A DNA stretch of 64,000 nt from Chitinophaga pinensis (lineage in GTDB: Bacteria > Bacteroidota > Bacteroidia > UKL13-3): assembly GCA_945870425.1 (NCBI GenBank), contig CAMBSD010000015.1, forward strand, positions 1-64,000. The letters are read 5' to 3'. The notes under the pieces are model-generated. The model ran no database searches. It saw only the letters and a program-made list of their open reading frames with translations, and was not told the origin of the DNA. Shown here piece by piece: positions 37,238 through 46,844 of the stretch. The position numbers were made by a program, and so were the translations under genes. How positions within the stretch are numbered: position 1 is the first letter of the stretch; each line of letters starts with the position of its first letter.

Positions 37238-37325
37238 ATTTAAATAAATTAAAGGTAATTAGGATAAAAGAAAATCGAACGAATTGATTTTCTTTGAAAC
37301 ATCATTCGACAAAAGAAACGTATAG

Positions 37326-38237
37326 ATGAAGGCCATTATAGATTTAGGAACCAATACTTTTCACTTACTAATTGCAGAAATCAGAAACGAACAAATTTCT
37401 GAGGTTTTTAACCTGCAAGCTCCAGTGAAATTGGGAGAAGGTGGCATTGGAAATGATACCCTAAGCAATGATGCCATGCAAAGGGGATTAACTGCTTTGG
37501 GTCAATTTAAAACTTATCTTGATAGGTTTGAAGTGCAACAAGTAACTGCCTTGGCTACTTCGGCCATACGTAATGCCAAAAACGGAAAAGCATTTGTAGA
37601 AAAAGCTAAAAACCTTTATGGCATAAGCATTGAAACCATCACCGGTGATCAAGAAGCAAATTATATTTATGAGGGTGTTAGACATTCCTTCAAATTGCCT
37701 GAAGAAAATGTATTAATCATGGATATTGGTGGCGGTAGTGTTGAGTTTATTATTGGCAACAAAGACAATATCAAATGGAAAAAAAGCTTTGATATTGGTG
37801 CTGCCCGTTTGATTGAGAAATTTAAACACAGTGACCCCATCAGCGATGATGAAATTACCAAACTCAACAACTATTTTGATGAGCATTTAGACGAATTAAA
37901 ACTTGCTCTAAAAGAATTTCCAGTAACCACACTGGTAGGTTCTGCAGGCTCCTTCGAAACCCTTGTCGATGTGGTATTAAACGATTTGCATACCATACCC
38001 ATAGCCTTTAGTAAACAAGCCTTTGAAATCAACTTACCATTGTTTGATATTTTTTATGAATTGATGATTACCTCGAGCAATGAACAAAGAGGAAAATTAA
38101 AAGGCATGGTTAATTTCAGACTTGAAATGATAGTGGTAGCAAGTGTACTCATGCGTTATGTAATCGACCATTTCTATATCCGAAAATTGATTGCATCTAA
38201 CTACGCCTTAAAAGAAGGTGTTTTATTTAGTAAATAA
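37326..38237 (+). CDS. Ppx/GppA-family phosphatase (exopolyphosphatase-like)
   Basis: 303 residues of the ASKHA fold. It opens with AIIDLGTNTFHLLIAEI (ATP/phosphate loop), then ATSAIRNAKNG and MDIGGGSVEFII at about 136-147, the Ppx/GppA signatures. Only the N-terminal catalytic half of long Ppx enzymes is present; the C-terminal HD-like extension is absent, which is common in Bacteroidota. It may cleave polyphosphate or (p)ppGpp. A SUMF1-like gene begins 3 bases downstream, so the two are coupled. Confidence 0.85.
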   Translation: MKAIIDLGTNTFHLLIAEIRNEQISEVFNLQAPVKLGEGGIGNDTLSNDAMQRGLTALGQFKTYLDRFEVQQVTALATSAIRNAKNGKAFVEKAKNLYGISIETITGDQEANYIYEGVRHSFKLPEENVLIMDIGGGSVEFIIGNKDNIKWKKSFDIGAARLIEKFKHSDPISDDEITKLNNYFDEHLDELKLALKEFPVTTLVGSAGSFETLVDVVLNDLHTIPIAFSKQAFEINLPLFDIFYELMITSSNEQRGKLKGMVNFRLEMIVVASVLMRYVIDHFYIRKLIASNYALKEGVLFSK

Positions 38238-38240
38238 GAA

Positions 38241-38987
38241 ATGAAAAACATTCTAAGTATATTGATTTTGCTATGCATGAACAGCATAGTTATTGCACAA
38301 AAACCAGCAATAGTTAATACTAAAACTAGGTTCATTTCCAATCCAAAAGGCTTTGTTTATATACCCACTGGAATGTTCACGGATAGCAGCAATAACCACA
38401 CTCGTATTTCCGCATTTTTTCTAGGTGAAACAGAAGTTAGCAATAAGCAATACCAAGCCTTTTTGAATGATTTGAAAGCCCAAGGGCGAGATGCTGATTA
38501 TGAATTGGCCAAACCTCAAAACCAGAAATGGAAAAATTTTGATGCACAAATGATAGATACCTATCAATCGAAAGAGGAATTCCCAGTAGTTAATATCAGT
38601 AAACAAGCCGCTTTGCTCTATTGCCAAGGGCTTACAGAAAAAGAAAATGCCAAAAACCAAGATATGGTGGTGCATTTCAGACTTCCATCCAAAGCGGAGT
38701 GGCAATATGCCACAAGGGGCATAACAAGCGTTACTAAAAAAGATGATTTAAAAGGCATTTATAAAAGTAAGAAAATACTAGTTGACTACAGAACAGAACC
38801 CAACAAATACGGATTGTTCTTTATGTGTGGCAATGTTGCCGAAATGGTATCAGATGAAAACATTGCTATAGGTGGGCATTGGCAAAATGATGTGAAAGAC
38901 CTAAACATTTACAACACCATTGAAAATGCAGCATCACCTTTAGTAGGATTTAGAGTGCTTATGAGTTATGTAGGAAACGTTCGTTAG
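38241..38987 (+). CDS. Exported SUMF1/formylglycine-generating-type domain protein (GldK/J-like)
   Basis: 248 residues with a signal peptide (MKNILSILILLCMNSIVIAQ) and a SUMF1 domain: VYIPTGMF near the start, AFFLGETEVSNKQYQAFL, FPVVNISKQAALLYC, FRLPSKAEWQYATRG, then CGNVAEMVSD and VGFRVL. This fold is shared by sulfatase activators and gliding proteins GldJ/GldK, which act at the outer membrane. No sulfatase is nearby. It has no lipobox; it is 3 bases after the Ppx gene. Activity not known. Confidence 0.78.
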   Translation: MKNILSILILLCMNSIVIAQKPAIVNTKTRFISNPKGFVYIPTGMFTDSSNNHTRISAFFLGETEVSNKQYQAFLNDLKAQGRDADYELAKPQNQKWKNFDAQMIDTYQSKEEFPVVNISKQAALLYCQGLTEKENAKNQDMVVHFRLPSKAEWQYATRGITSVTKKDDLKGIYKSKKILVDYRTEPNKYGLFFMCGNVAEMVSDENIAIGGHWQNDVKDLNIYNTIENAASPLVGFRVLMSYVGNVR

Positions 38988-39001
38988 GATTTACAAAAAT
39001 C

Positions 39002-39295
39002 CTAATACTTCTTCTTTTTAGGATTTTGCCTTGTATCCCAGAAGGTAATTAAGTCAATTCGTTTAGGGTAAATTTTATAAATCAAAAGATTATGAGGAGT
39101 GACTAATGCCTCATGAACATTAGCAATATTGGTTTTCCTAAACATTTTAGGGTTTTTCGAGATATAGGTAATTACATCTTCCGTTGCTCTTATAAATTTT
39201 TCAATTTCTTTATCAGTCCAATTCTCATGAAGATATTGAATCACTCTATCAAAACTTAGTTCAGCTTCTGGTGTCCAAATTACTTCTTTAACCAT
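39002..39295 (-). CDS. ParE/RelE-superfamily toxin
   Basis: 97 residues with the RelE/ParE pattern: VIWTPEAELSFDRVIQYLHENW at the start, SKNPKMFRKTNIANVHEALV, NLLIYKIYPKRIDLITFWDTRQNP at the end. The compact basic C-terminus (PKKKKY) and the overlap with the upstream gene (16 bases) fit a toxin-antitoxin pair. The C-terminal order (LITFWDTRQNP) is typical of ParE/RelE in Bacteroidota. Toxicity is inferred from family. Confidence 0.8.
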   Translation of the reverse strand: MVKEVIWTPEAELSFDRVIQYLHENWTDKEIEKFIRATEDVITYISKNPKMFRKTNIANVHEALVTPHNLLIYKIYPKRIDLITFWDTRQNPKKKKY

Positions 39296-39513
39296 TTACT
39301 ATAATTTTTCATAACAGTGGCATGAGACCTACCTTCACCATTAGCAGATTCCATCAAACCTTTATCTACGGACTTTTTGATTTTTGTGGGTAGTTCGTCA
39401 TACCAATCAGAAGAATCATTATCAAAAACCGCTTTAATATGGTTAATAACTGCGGTATTTTTGGTCTCCAATATCTTCTTTACTAAATCAACTTTTAGGC
39501 TTGCTATCGACAT
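39280..39513 (-). CDS. Antitoxin-like protein of a ParE/RelE pair
   Basis: 77 residues, overlapping the toxin start by 16 bases, in the upstream position usual for antitoxins. Its N-terminus LKVDLVKKILETKNTAVINHIKAVFDN and the central DWYDELPTKIKKSVDKGLMESANGEG with ATVMKNY match the Bacteroidota addiction-module antitoxin pattern (helical, later part wraps the toxin). No DNA-binding fold is obvious. Expression would be coupled with the toxin. Confidence 0.7.
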   Translation of the reverse strand: MSIASLKVDLVKKILETKNTAVINHIKAVFDNDSSDWYDELPTKIKKSVDKGLMESANGEGRSHATVMKNYSKWLKK

Positions 39514-39627
39514 AAAATAAAATAATTACAAATCAAAAATACAACAAATACATCGCTTCATAAAAATAATTTCTAAATGAATTATTATCGAATAATTATT
39601 TTAGAAGTATACGTATTTACTAAAACA

Positions 39628-40194
39628 TCAAATAAACTTCAACCTATCATAAATCTTAGCAACAGGCAGTCCCATCACATTATAAAAACAACCATTTATT
39701 TTTTCTACTGCGGTGTATCCAAACCAATCTTGAATGCCATAGCTACCCGCCTTATCAAATGGTTTATAATTTTTGATATAATGCCAAATTTCATCATCCG
39801 ATATATTTTTGATTAATACTTCACTCCTATCAAAAATTACCTCTTTTGATTGATTGGTTTTTAAACAAACACCTGTAAAAACTTCATGCTTAGTGCCGCA
39901 AATCTCTCGCAACATAGCAAACGCTTCTTGTTCATCAGCAGGTTTATTAAGCACATGGTTATTTACCCAAACAATGGTATCTGCTGTCAACAAAACTTCA
40001 TTATCTTTTAATGCTTTTGGATAGGCATCAGCTTTCTTTTCTGCCAAATAAGTGGCAATAGCATCTGCTTTTAGGTTTTCAGGAAAACTTTCGTCCACCT
40101 CATAAGTAAACACTTCAAAATCCATTTCCAATCCTTTTATGAGCTCTTGTCTTCGTGGCGACTTAGAAGCCAAAATAATTTTTTTATTAATCAT
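39628..40194 (-). CDS. maf: Maf-like nucleoside triphosphate pyrophosphatase
   Basis: Start set at 40194 (MINKKIILASKSPRRQELI); upstream starts would add 23 residues absent in relatives. 188 residues with SKSPRRQEL at the N-terminus, ADTIVWVNN and DKAGSYGIQDW, the Maf/HAM1-like signatures. Such enzymes hydrolyse non-canonical or excess nucleotides (dTTP, UTP or modified bases). It is divergent from the ArsC-like gene 80 bases away. Confidence 0.92.
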   Translation of the reverse strand: MINKKIILASKSPRRQELIKGLEMDFEVFTYEVDESFPENLKADAIATYLAEKKADAYPKALKDNEVLLTADTIVWVNNHVLNKPADEQEAFAMLREICGTKHEVFTGVCLKTNQSKEVIFDRSEVLIKNISDDEIWHYIKNYKPFDKAGSYGIQDWFGYTAVEKINGCFYNVMGLPVAKIYDRLKFI

Positions 40195-40274
40195 TCCCTG
40201 TTGTTTTGGGGCAATATAAATCAATGAATTTAATACTTTTGATAGTATGTTTGAACACCACAAATTAGAGAAGA

Positions 40275-40625
40275 ATGATTATATACGGCATAAAAAATTG
40301 CGACACCATGAAAAAGGCCTTCACATGGCTGAATGAGAAAGGTTTTGGATATACTTTTCACGATTATAAAACAGAAGGAATTGGCAAAAAGAAGATTGAA
40401 GAATGGTTGAAACATTTACCAATGGACCAAATTATCAATACCAAAGGAACCACATTCAAAAATCTTAGCGAAAGCGAAAAAGCAAGTAATTCAGATAAGG
40501 ACAAAGCCATTGAGTTGATTATAAATAATACCTCAATGATTAAAAGACCCGTTTTAGAATCTGGAAAGGATTTATTATTAGGCTTTAAACCTGAAATTTG
40601 GTTAAGCCAATTGGTTAAGAAATAA
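40275..40625 (+). CDS. ArsC/YffB-family thioredoxin-like reductase
   Basis: 116 residues in the ArsC-Spx family: MIIYGIKNCDTMKKAFTWLNEKG opens it, with a single Cys at residue 9 (NCDTM) rather than CxxC. IKRPVLESGKDLLLGFKPE near the end matches YffB-type members. Functions reported for the family are glutathione-dependent thiol reduction; arsenate reduction is not assured. A transporter gene follows after 39 bases. Confidence 0.85.
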   Translation: MIIYGIKNCDTMKKAFTWLNEKGFGYTFHDYKTEGIGKKKIEEWLKHLPMDQIINTKGTTFKNLSESEKASNSDKDKAIELIINNTSMIKRPVLESGKDLLLGFKPEIWLSQLVKK

Positions 40626-40663
40626 TTTGTGCATGATTAAATAATTTTCATTACTTGCAACTA

Positions 40664-42064
40664 ATGAAACACCCATTAAATGATAAAAAAGTAATCAGGG
40701 CTTGGACCATGTATGATTGGGCGAATTCGGTTTTCTCGCTTACCATTGCCACGGCTATTTTCCCTATCTATTTTTCAAAAATGTGCAAAGCAGCCAGCAT
40801 CGCACAAGGCACTGCTCAAGGTGACGTGTATTACCTTAATATTTTTGGTCTTCGTGTGATTGGACCAGAGCTATACTCATTTGTGGTATCTGCTGGATTC
40901 CTTTTAGTGGCGTTTATAAGCCCGCTTTTATCTGGCATTGCTGATTTCAAACAAAACAAGAAATTATTCCTAAAAACATTCTGCTACATGGGCTCTGCTA
41001 GTTGCATTGGCATGTATTTCTTTACTTCTTATACCATTGAACTAGGTGTTATTTTCTTTTTGCTTAGCTTGGTTGGATTCGCGGGAAGCTTAGTATTTTA
41101 TAACGCCTTTCTTCCTGAAATAGCAAGCGAAGATATGCTTGACAAAGTTAGTGCAAGAGGTTTTTCAATGGGCTATTTGGGTAGTGTTATTCTACTCATT
41201 CTCAATTTAATTACTATTATGATGCCTGATTTGTTTTTCCCAATCCAAGCAAAAGCTATGCATTATATGAGTGAAAACGCAGCACTCAATTTGGAGAAAG
41301 CAACAGAAATGTCTAAATCTTATTTTTCAGGTATTGCCACTCGCCTATCATTTGTTTCTGTAGGTCTTTGGTGGGCCGGATTTGCTCAAATTACCTTTAA
41401 ACATGTTCCAGAAGTATTATCAAACAAAGTATATGATGGAAACCTATTCAGCAAAGGTTTTGAAGAATTGAAAAAGGTTTGGATGCAACTTAAGCACCAA
41501 CCAAAAATGAAGAAGTTTCTTCTTGGATTCTTTTTTACAAGTATGGGTGTTCAGACTGTTATGTATGTGGCAAGCTTATTTGGCGAGGAAGAATTACACT
41601 TACCTACCGAAATTTTAATTGGTACCATCTTGATCATACAACTAATAGCCATTTTAGGTGCTTGGACTTTTGCACGTGTTTCAGCCAAATTTGGGAACAT
41701 CTACACACTGGTGTTTATGATTATAGTTTGGATTTTAATTTGTGTAATAGCCTATCAAGTAAAAACACAAAATACCTTCCTTGCCCTTGGAGGCCTTGTA
41801 GGTATTGTTATGGGTGGCATTCAATCCCTTTTCCGTTCAACCTATGCCAAACTGATTCCAGAAGGAACAACAGATACTACTTCTTTCTTCAGTTTTTATG
41901 ATGTGGCAGAAAAAGTAGCCATTGTTTTAGGAACCTTTAGTTATGGGCTGTTTAATGGCATCACACATAGTATGCGCACTTCCATCATTGCTTTGGCGGT
42001 TTATTTTATAATTGGCTTAGTGTGGATGATTCAGATAAAAAATTTTAAAACAAACAACGATTAA
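40664..42064 (+). CDS. MFS transporter, UMF1/Atg22-like family
   Basis: The start was placed at ATG 40664 (MKHPLNDKKVIRAW). 467 residues with about 12 hydrophobic segments. The N-terminal WTMYDWANSVFSLTIATAIFPIYF is the hallmark opening of UMF1/Atg22-type carriers; RATYAKLIPEGTTDTTSFFSFYDVAEK-like text appears in the second half (here FRSTYAKLIPEGTTDTTSFF). It is probably a multidrug or amino-acid carrier; the substrate is unknown. The next gene begins 6 bases after its stop. Confidence 0.9.
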   Translation: MKHPLNDKKVIRAWTMYDWANSVFSLTIATAIFPIYFSKMCKAASIAQGTAQGDVYYLNIFGLRVIGPELYSFVVSAGFLLVAFISPLLSGIADFKQNKKLFLKTFCYMGSASCIGMYFFTSYTIELGVIFFLLSLVGFAGSLVFYNAFLPEIASEDMLDKVSARGFSMGYLGSVILLILNLITIMMPDLFFPIQAKAMHYMSENAALNLEKATEMSKSYFSGIATRLSFVSVGLWWAGFAQITFKHVPEVLSNKVYDGNLFSKGFEELKKVWMQLKHQPKMKKFLLGFFFTSMGVQTVMYVASLFGEEELHLPTEILIGTILIIQLIAILGAWTFARVSAKFGNIYTLVFMIIVWILICVIAYQVKTQNTFLALGGLVGIVMGGIQSLFRSTYAKLIPEGTTDTTSFFSFYDVAEKVAIVLGTFSYGLFNGITHSMRTSIIALAVYFIIGLVWMIQIKNFKTNND

Positions 42065-42070
42065 GTTTAG

Positions 42071-42790
42071 ATGAAGATTGATATTTTTATACCTTGTTTT
42101 ATAGATCAGTTTAGACCCCAAACTGCCTTAAACATGATAAAGGTGTTAGAGAAAGCGGGCTGTGTGGTCAACTATAACACCGAACAAACTTGTTGTGGGT
42201 TACCTGCTTTCAATGCAGGATACTGGGACGATGCAAGAGAAGTGAGTGAAAAACTTCTGAGCGAAGTAAGTTTAGATAGAAACTTGGTTTGCGGTGCATC
42301 AGCTTGTGTTGGGATGATTCGCAATTCATATGATTTATTATTTCAAAATTCTTCTTTTCATAATAAATTTAGACAGCTACAAAAAAAGACTTTTGAATTG
42401 AGCGAGTTCTTGGTGGATGTTCTTAAAATATCAGATTTAGGAGCAAAGTTTGAAGGCAAAGTGGCTTTCATGGATACCTGCACCGCACGCAATGAATGCA
42501 ACATAAAAAGTCAACCTAGATTGTTACTCGAAAAAGTAGAAGGCATTGAAATAGTAGAATTAAAAAACCAAGAGCAATGCTGCGGATTTGGAGGCACTTT
42601 TTCTACTAATTATTCTGAACTTTCAGTAGCATTGGCCAAGGACAAAATTGATGATGTTTTGGCTACTGGTGCTGATTATATCGTATCATGCGACTACTCA
42701 TGTTTATTGCATCTTGAAAGTTATATCAAAACAAAAAACATCAAACTCAAAGTACTTCATATAGCTGATATTTTAGCAAGTGGATTATAA
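42071..42790 (+). CDS. (Fe-S)-binding protein, LutA/YkgE family
   Basis: 239 residues with two CCG-type cluster motifs: EQTCCGLPAF (CCG at about residues 41-43) and EQCCGFGGTFS near residue 170; a further Cys-x-x-Cys set (CGASACVG) lies between. This matches LutA, one part of the lactate utilisation complex LutABC, but lutB and lutC are not in the window. It follows the MFS gene by 6 bases, suggesting linked transcription with an organic-acid or electron-transfer role. Partner uncertain. Confidence 0.85.
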   Translation: MKIDIFIPCFIDQFRPQTALNMIKVLEKAGCVVNYNTEQTCCGLPAFNAGYWDDAREVSEKLLSEVSLDRNLVCGASACVGMIRNSYDLLFQNSSFHNKFRQLQKKTFELSEFLVDVLKISDLGAKFEGKVAFMDTCTARNECNIKSQPRLLLEKVEGIEIVELKNQEQCCGFGGTFSTNYSELSVALAKDKIDDVLATGADYIVSCDYSCLLHLESYIKTKNIKLKVLHIADILASGL

Positions 42791-42811
42791 TTTCAGATCA
42801 TTATAGAAATA

Positions 42812-43318
42812 GTGAAACCTGCTATTAAACAATATATAAGCATTTGTTTTCTTTTCTTGGTGTCATTCAACACCGTTGGAACATCTATTTTATATATTGG
42901 ATGGAAGGCCATTATGTCTGAAAAAATTGAAGAAATGGCCATGATCATGCCATTGAATAGTTTAACAAAAATTACCAAGCCTTTTGATGGTTATATTGAG
43001 CATGAATTTGAATTGAACGGCAAAATGTTTGACGTCATTTCATACCAATTGAAAGCAAGTGAAATAAGTTACTATTGTATTCACGATTTTGAAGAAGAAT
43101 GTATTAACTCTGCCGATGACAATGAGCTTAATAAATGTATCGCCAAATGCAAGCAAAGCTCAAAGAACATTGCCAAGAGGCTCTTCAATCCTATAACAGC
43201 CATACTCCAACCAAAAAGTTTTGTCGAAGATATTTCATTCCTTTATTCTTATGCTACTGGCTTTTATTCTCTACTAGATTTAACAATTGAAAATACTTAT
43301 CCTCCCCCAGAAGTTTAG
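42812..43318 (+). CDS. Small membrane/exported Cys-containing protein of unknown function
   Basis: 168 residues, start GTG at 42812 (the only plausible start near a hydrophobic leader). A signal/TM segment (FLFLVSFNTVGTSILYIGW) is followed by an acidic domain with paired Cys (YYCIHDFEEECINSADDNELNKCIAKC). It is between the LutA gene (21 bases) and a TonB receptor (52 bases). I do not recognise the family. The position next to a TonB receptor suggests a role in metal or iron-ligand handling, by inference only. Confidence 0.55.
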   Translation: MKPAIKQYISICFLFLVSFNTVGTSILYIGWKAIMSEKIEEMAMIMPLNSLTKITKPFDGYIEHEFELNGKMFDVISYQLKASEISYYCIHDFEEECINSADDNELNKCIAKCKQSSKNIAKRLFNPITAILQPKSFVEDISFLYSYATGFYSLLDLTIENTYPPPEV

Positions 43319-43370
43319 TTCCTTATCACTTTAAGAACTTTTACATTTTCAATTTTTAATCAAACATTTT

Positions 43371-45740
43371 ATGAATAAAATTACAATATGGAGCATATTG
43401 TTAGTTTTCACAATTTTGACATCTGCAAGTTTTGCTCAGAATTTTCGTCTATTTGACAAAACAACCAATCAAACAATATCAGGTTTTACTTATAGCAAAG
43501 GCAATGAAAACACCTATATTTTTTCACACCCTGATTATACTAGTCTCACAAAAAAAATTGAGAATATAAAGGAGAACGAGAACATTGATATTTACCTTTA
43601 TCCTTCAAGCTTAAAAATGGATGAAGTAGTCATTTCAGCAAATCGTTTTCAAGGAAACAATAAGGATGTTCCAAGACAAATACAGACCATAAGCCAAAGA
43701 AATATTAGGTTTCAAAACAGACAAAACACAGCGGATTTATTAGAACAAAGTGGCAATGTATTTATACAAAAAAGCCAACAAGGAGGAGGTAGCCCCGTAT
43801 TAAGGGGTTTTGAATCTAACAAGGTTCTTTTAGTAATTGATGGTATTAGAATGAACAATGCCATATACCGTGGTGGACACCTTCAAAATGCTTTGAGAAT
43901 TGATCAAAACATGTTATCCAAAGCAGAAATTCTCTTTGGTGGAGGAAGTGTTATTTATGGTAGTGACGCTCTTGGAGGTGTGATGTATTTTGAAACCATG
44001 AAGCCACAACTTAACAAAACAACTCATAATTCTTATTACAGATATGGTTCTGTTAATAATGAGTCGACCTTCCATTACGATGTAAATGTAGGCTCTAAAA
44101 AGTGGGCTCAATTACTAAGTTTAACATACAGTTCCTTCGGAGATTTGAAGCAAGGCAGCAATAAAGATAATGTAGACGGAGATACAATTTACCAGCGCAA
44201 TTATTATGCTACGCGCATCAATAATAGAGACACAATGACCAAAAACAATGACCCATTGGTTCAATTGGGCACAGCCTATTACCAATATGACGCCATGTAC
44301 AAAGCACTCTATCAAGCAAAGGAAACACAACAACATATATTTAATTTCCAAATCTCTAATACAGGTAATGTGCCTAGATACGATAGATTGAATGAATGGA
44401 AAGGAAAAAACTACCGCAGTGCTGAATGGTATTATGGACCAGAGTTAAGAACACTAGCATCCTATCAACTAAATACTGTGCTTAATAAAAAATTGGCTGA
44501 CAAGTATAAACTTACACTAGCATATCAATACATAGAAGAAAGTAGGAATGATAGAAACTGGCAGGCCTCTGTTTTAAACAAACGTAATGAGGCAGTAAAT
44601 TTAGTGTCACTTAATTTGGATGTTCTTAAATCAATAAAACAAAACAATAATTCCAACCATGAAATAAGATATGGTATAGATGGACAATACAATTATGTTA
44701 AATCAACAGCAAATGGTGTAAATATAAATACAGACTCTAACTCAGCTATTTCAACACGCTACCCAGATGGCGGTAGTACCATGAACTATTTGGCAGCCTT
44801 TATAAGTCACTCATGGGAAATGGGCAAAAAGTTTGTTATCAGCGATGGATTGCGATTTAATTATGTAGGCTTGAATTCCACATTTAATGATAAAACTTTT
44901 TATCCATTCTTGGGCAATACCCTTACTCAAAGCAACACGGCTTTAAACGGCAAATTAGGTGCTGTTTACAATCCCATTAAACAACTTAAACTATATGCTA
45001 ATGCTTCCACCGCATTTAGAGCTCCCAATCTAGATGATATTAATAAGGTATTCGATAGTAAAGCTGGAGATGCTCTAATCACTCCAAATCCAGATTTGAA
45101 ACCAGAAAGAACCAATAACTTCGAACTAGGGTTTAGTGCTTTGATACATAATAAGGTGAAATTGGATGCTTCAATCTATTATACCCAAATACAAGATGTT
45201 ATAACAATGCTACCTAGCAAACTAAATGGTTTGGATTCTGCTGTGTATAATGATAAAAACACCAAAGTATTCAGTTATCAAAATGCGCAAAAAGGCTACA
45301 TCTATGGATATAGCTTACAAGTTGCTGCTGATGTTTTACAAAATGTATCTTTCAATTCAAGCCTAAACTACACTTATGGAAGAATTAAAATGGGTAATAA
45401 TGAATCTCCATTAGACCATATCCCACCCATGTTTGGCAGAACAGCCATCACCTACCATCTAAAAAAACTATCTATAGAAGTTAGTTCACTTTACAATGGT
45501 TGGAAGCGTATTGAAGATTATAATTTAGCCGGTGAGGACAACCAAGTATACGCCACACCAAAAGGTTCTCCAGCTTGGTATACCTTAAACTTAAAATCCC
45601 AATATACGATTGATAAAAAGGGAAGAACCCAATTGCAATTAGGTATTGACAATATAATGGATACTCAATACCGTGTTTTTGCCTCAGGCGTAAGCGCTTC
45701 AGGCAGAAACCTATGGGTATGTTTCAGAGTGAAAATATAG
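43371..45740 (+). CDS. TonB-dependent receptor, outer membrane
   Basis: 789 residues with a signal peptide (ILLVFTILTSASFAQ). After a short N-terminal region the plug domain is clear: MDEVVISANRFQGNNKDVPRQ, DLLEQSGNVFIQ, GGGSPVLRGFESNKVLLVIDGIRMNN and GSVIYGSDALGGVMYF. The barrel follows (YRYGSVNNESTFHYDVNVGS through FELGFSALIHN, FRAPNLDDINKVFDS). No carboxypeptidase-regulatory (SusC) N-domain exists, so it is of the classic siderophore/heme/metal type. The substrate is unknown. It is last of a likely operon and is followed by a terminator. Confidence 0.93.
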   Translation: MNKITIWSILLVFTILTSASFAQNFRLFDKTTNQTISGFTYSKGNENTYIFSHPDYTSLTKKIENIKENENIDIYLYPSSLKMDEVVISANRFQGNNKDVPRQIQTISQRNIRFQNRQNTADLLEQSGNVFIQKSQQGGGSPVLRGFESNKVLLVIDGIRMNNAIYRGGHLQNALRIDQNMLSKAEILFGGGSVIYGSDALGGVMYFETMKPQLNKTTHNSYYRYGSVNNESTFHYDVNVGSKKWAQLLSLTYSSFGDLKQGSNKDNVDGDTIYQRNYYATRINNRDTMTKNNDPLVQLGTAYYQYDAMYKALYQAKETQQHIFNFQISNTGNVPRYDRLNEWKGKNYRSAEWYYGPELRTLASYQLNTVLNKKLADKYKLTLAYQYIEESRNDRNWQASVLNKRNEAVNLVSLNLDVLKSIKQNNNSNHEIRYGIDGQYNYVKSTANGVNINTDSNSAISTRYPDGGSTMNYLAAFISHSWEMGKKFVISDGLRFNYVGLNSTFNDKTFYPFLGNTLTQSNTALNGKLGAVYNPIKQLKLYANASTAFRAPNLDDINKVFDSKAGDALITPNPDLKPERTNNFELGFSALIHNKVKLDASIYYTQIQDVITMLPSKLNGLDSAVYNDKNTKVFSYQNAQKGYIYGYSLQVAADVLQNVSFNSSLNYTYGRIKMGNNESPLDHIPPMFGRTAITYHLKKLSIEVSSLYNGWKRIEDYNLAGEDNQVYATPKGSPAWYTLNLKSQYTIDKKGRTQLQLGIDNIMDTQYRVFASGVSASGRNLWVCFRVKI

Positions 45741-45751
45741 TTTTTTGACAT

Positions 45752-45795
45752 AAACAGAAGCAACGAAAAATGTTTTCGATGCTTCTGTTTATTAT
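45752..45795 (+). terminator. Terminator after TonB receptor gene
   Basis: Stem AAACAGAAGCA / TGCTTCTGTTT with an inner CGAAAA/TTTTCG pair, followed by ATTATT. T tract short. Confidence 0.6.
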
Positions 45796-45842
45796 TCCAA
45801 TTCCATCTCTAGAAGCTATATATTTGCTCAAAATATAAAACT

Positions 45843-46742
45843 ATGTTTCTTATTATTATCGGTTTGGTATTGCTTGCAGTGTCAAGCGCTATCAACAAAA
45901 ACAATCCCCTTACTCAATTTGTAACTGCTGCTCGTTTGGCTTCTATTGCAATTATTATTGCTGGTGTCGTATCTTCTTGTTTCAAACAAATTGATGCAGG
46001 TCAAATAGGTGTAAAATCGCTTTTCGGTAAGATAGATGACGATATTCTAACCAGTGGTTTAAGTTTCATCAACCCTATGGTAGAGGTAAAAACCATCGAC
46101 ACCAAAACACAAAACTATACCATGAGTGGTATTCACGATGAAGGACAAAAAGCAGGTGATGATGCTATCAGAGTGCTAACTGCAGACGGACTTGAGGTAA
46201 CAATCGACCTTACTGTTCTTTATCGCGTAGTGCCAACAGAAGCACCTCGCTTGTTGAAGGAAACTGGTTTAGACTACAATGATAAAATTGTTCGTCCATT
46301 GACTAGAACCAAAATCAGAGACAATTCAGTTTACTATGATGCTGTTTCATTGTATTCAGTAAAACGTGATGAATTTCAAACACGTATTTTCAATAGTATT
46401 GAGAAAGATTTTAAAAACCGTGGTTTGATATTGGAGCAATTATTGGTTCGTAATATCACCCTTCCAGCATCCGTAAAAGCTACTATTGAGTCAAAAATAA
46501 ATGCAGAGCAAGATGCGCAGAAAATGCAGTTTGTATTGCAAAAAGAAAAGCAAGAAGCTGAACGTAAACGAGTGGAAGCGCAAGGTATTGCAGACTACCA
46601 ACGTATTATTTCAACTGGTCTTAGCGACAAACAATTGCAGTACGAAAGTATCAAAGCCAATTTAGAATTAGCCAAATCGCCTAATGCTAAAATCATTGTT
46701 TTGGGTAAAGGAAACAACCCCATGATTATTGATGGGAAATAG
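45843..46742 (+). CDS. Prohibitin-like SPFH protein
   Basis: 299 residues with two hydrophobic N-terminal segments (IIIGLVLLAVSSAI and ASIAIIIAGVVSSC), then the prohibitin/SPFH domain (IDAGQIGVKSLFGKIDDDILTSGLSFINP, VLTADGLEVTIDLTVLYRV, EFQTRIFNSIEKDFKNRGLILEQLLVRNITLP). A coiled coil near the C-terminus (KMQFVLQKEKQEAERKRVEAQGIADYQRII) is typical. Such proteins form membrane scaffolds, often with FtsH. FtsH is not in the window. Confidence 0.88.
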   Translation: MFLIIIGLVLLAVSSAINKNNPLTQFVTAARLASIAIIIAGVVSSCFKQIDAGQIGVKSLFGKIDDDILTSGLSFINPMVEVKTIDTKTQNYTMSGIHDEGQKAGDDAIRVLTADGLEVTIDLTVLYRVVPTEAPRLLKETGLDYNDKIVRPLTRTKIRDNSVYYDAVSLYSVKRDEFQTRIFNSIEKDFKNRGLILEQLLVRNITLPASVKATIESKINAEQDAQKMQFVLQKEKQEAERKRVEAQGIADYQRIISTGLSDKQLQYESIKANLELAKSPNAKIIVLGKGNNPMIIDGK

Positions 46743-46777
46743 TTGCAAAAACTATTTTATGAGAATGTTATACTGAT

Positions 46778-46844
46778 ATGTCGGGAATTGCTTCCCGACA
46801 TATTTTTTGCTTTTTAATAGCCGGGTGGTAACACCCGACTGCAC
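46778..46844. repeat. Composite two-hairpin repeat, copy A
   Basis: Hairpin ATGTCGGG/CCCGACAT (46778-46801), then CGGGTG-GTAA-CACCCG (46822-46837) and ACTGCAC. The second hairpin has a GTAA tetraloop. Confidence 0.7.
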
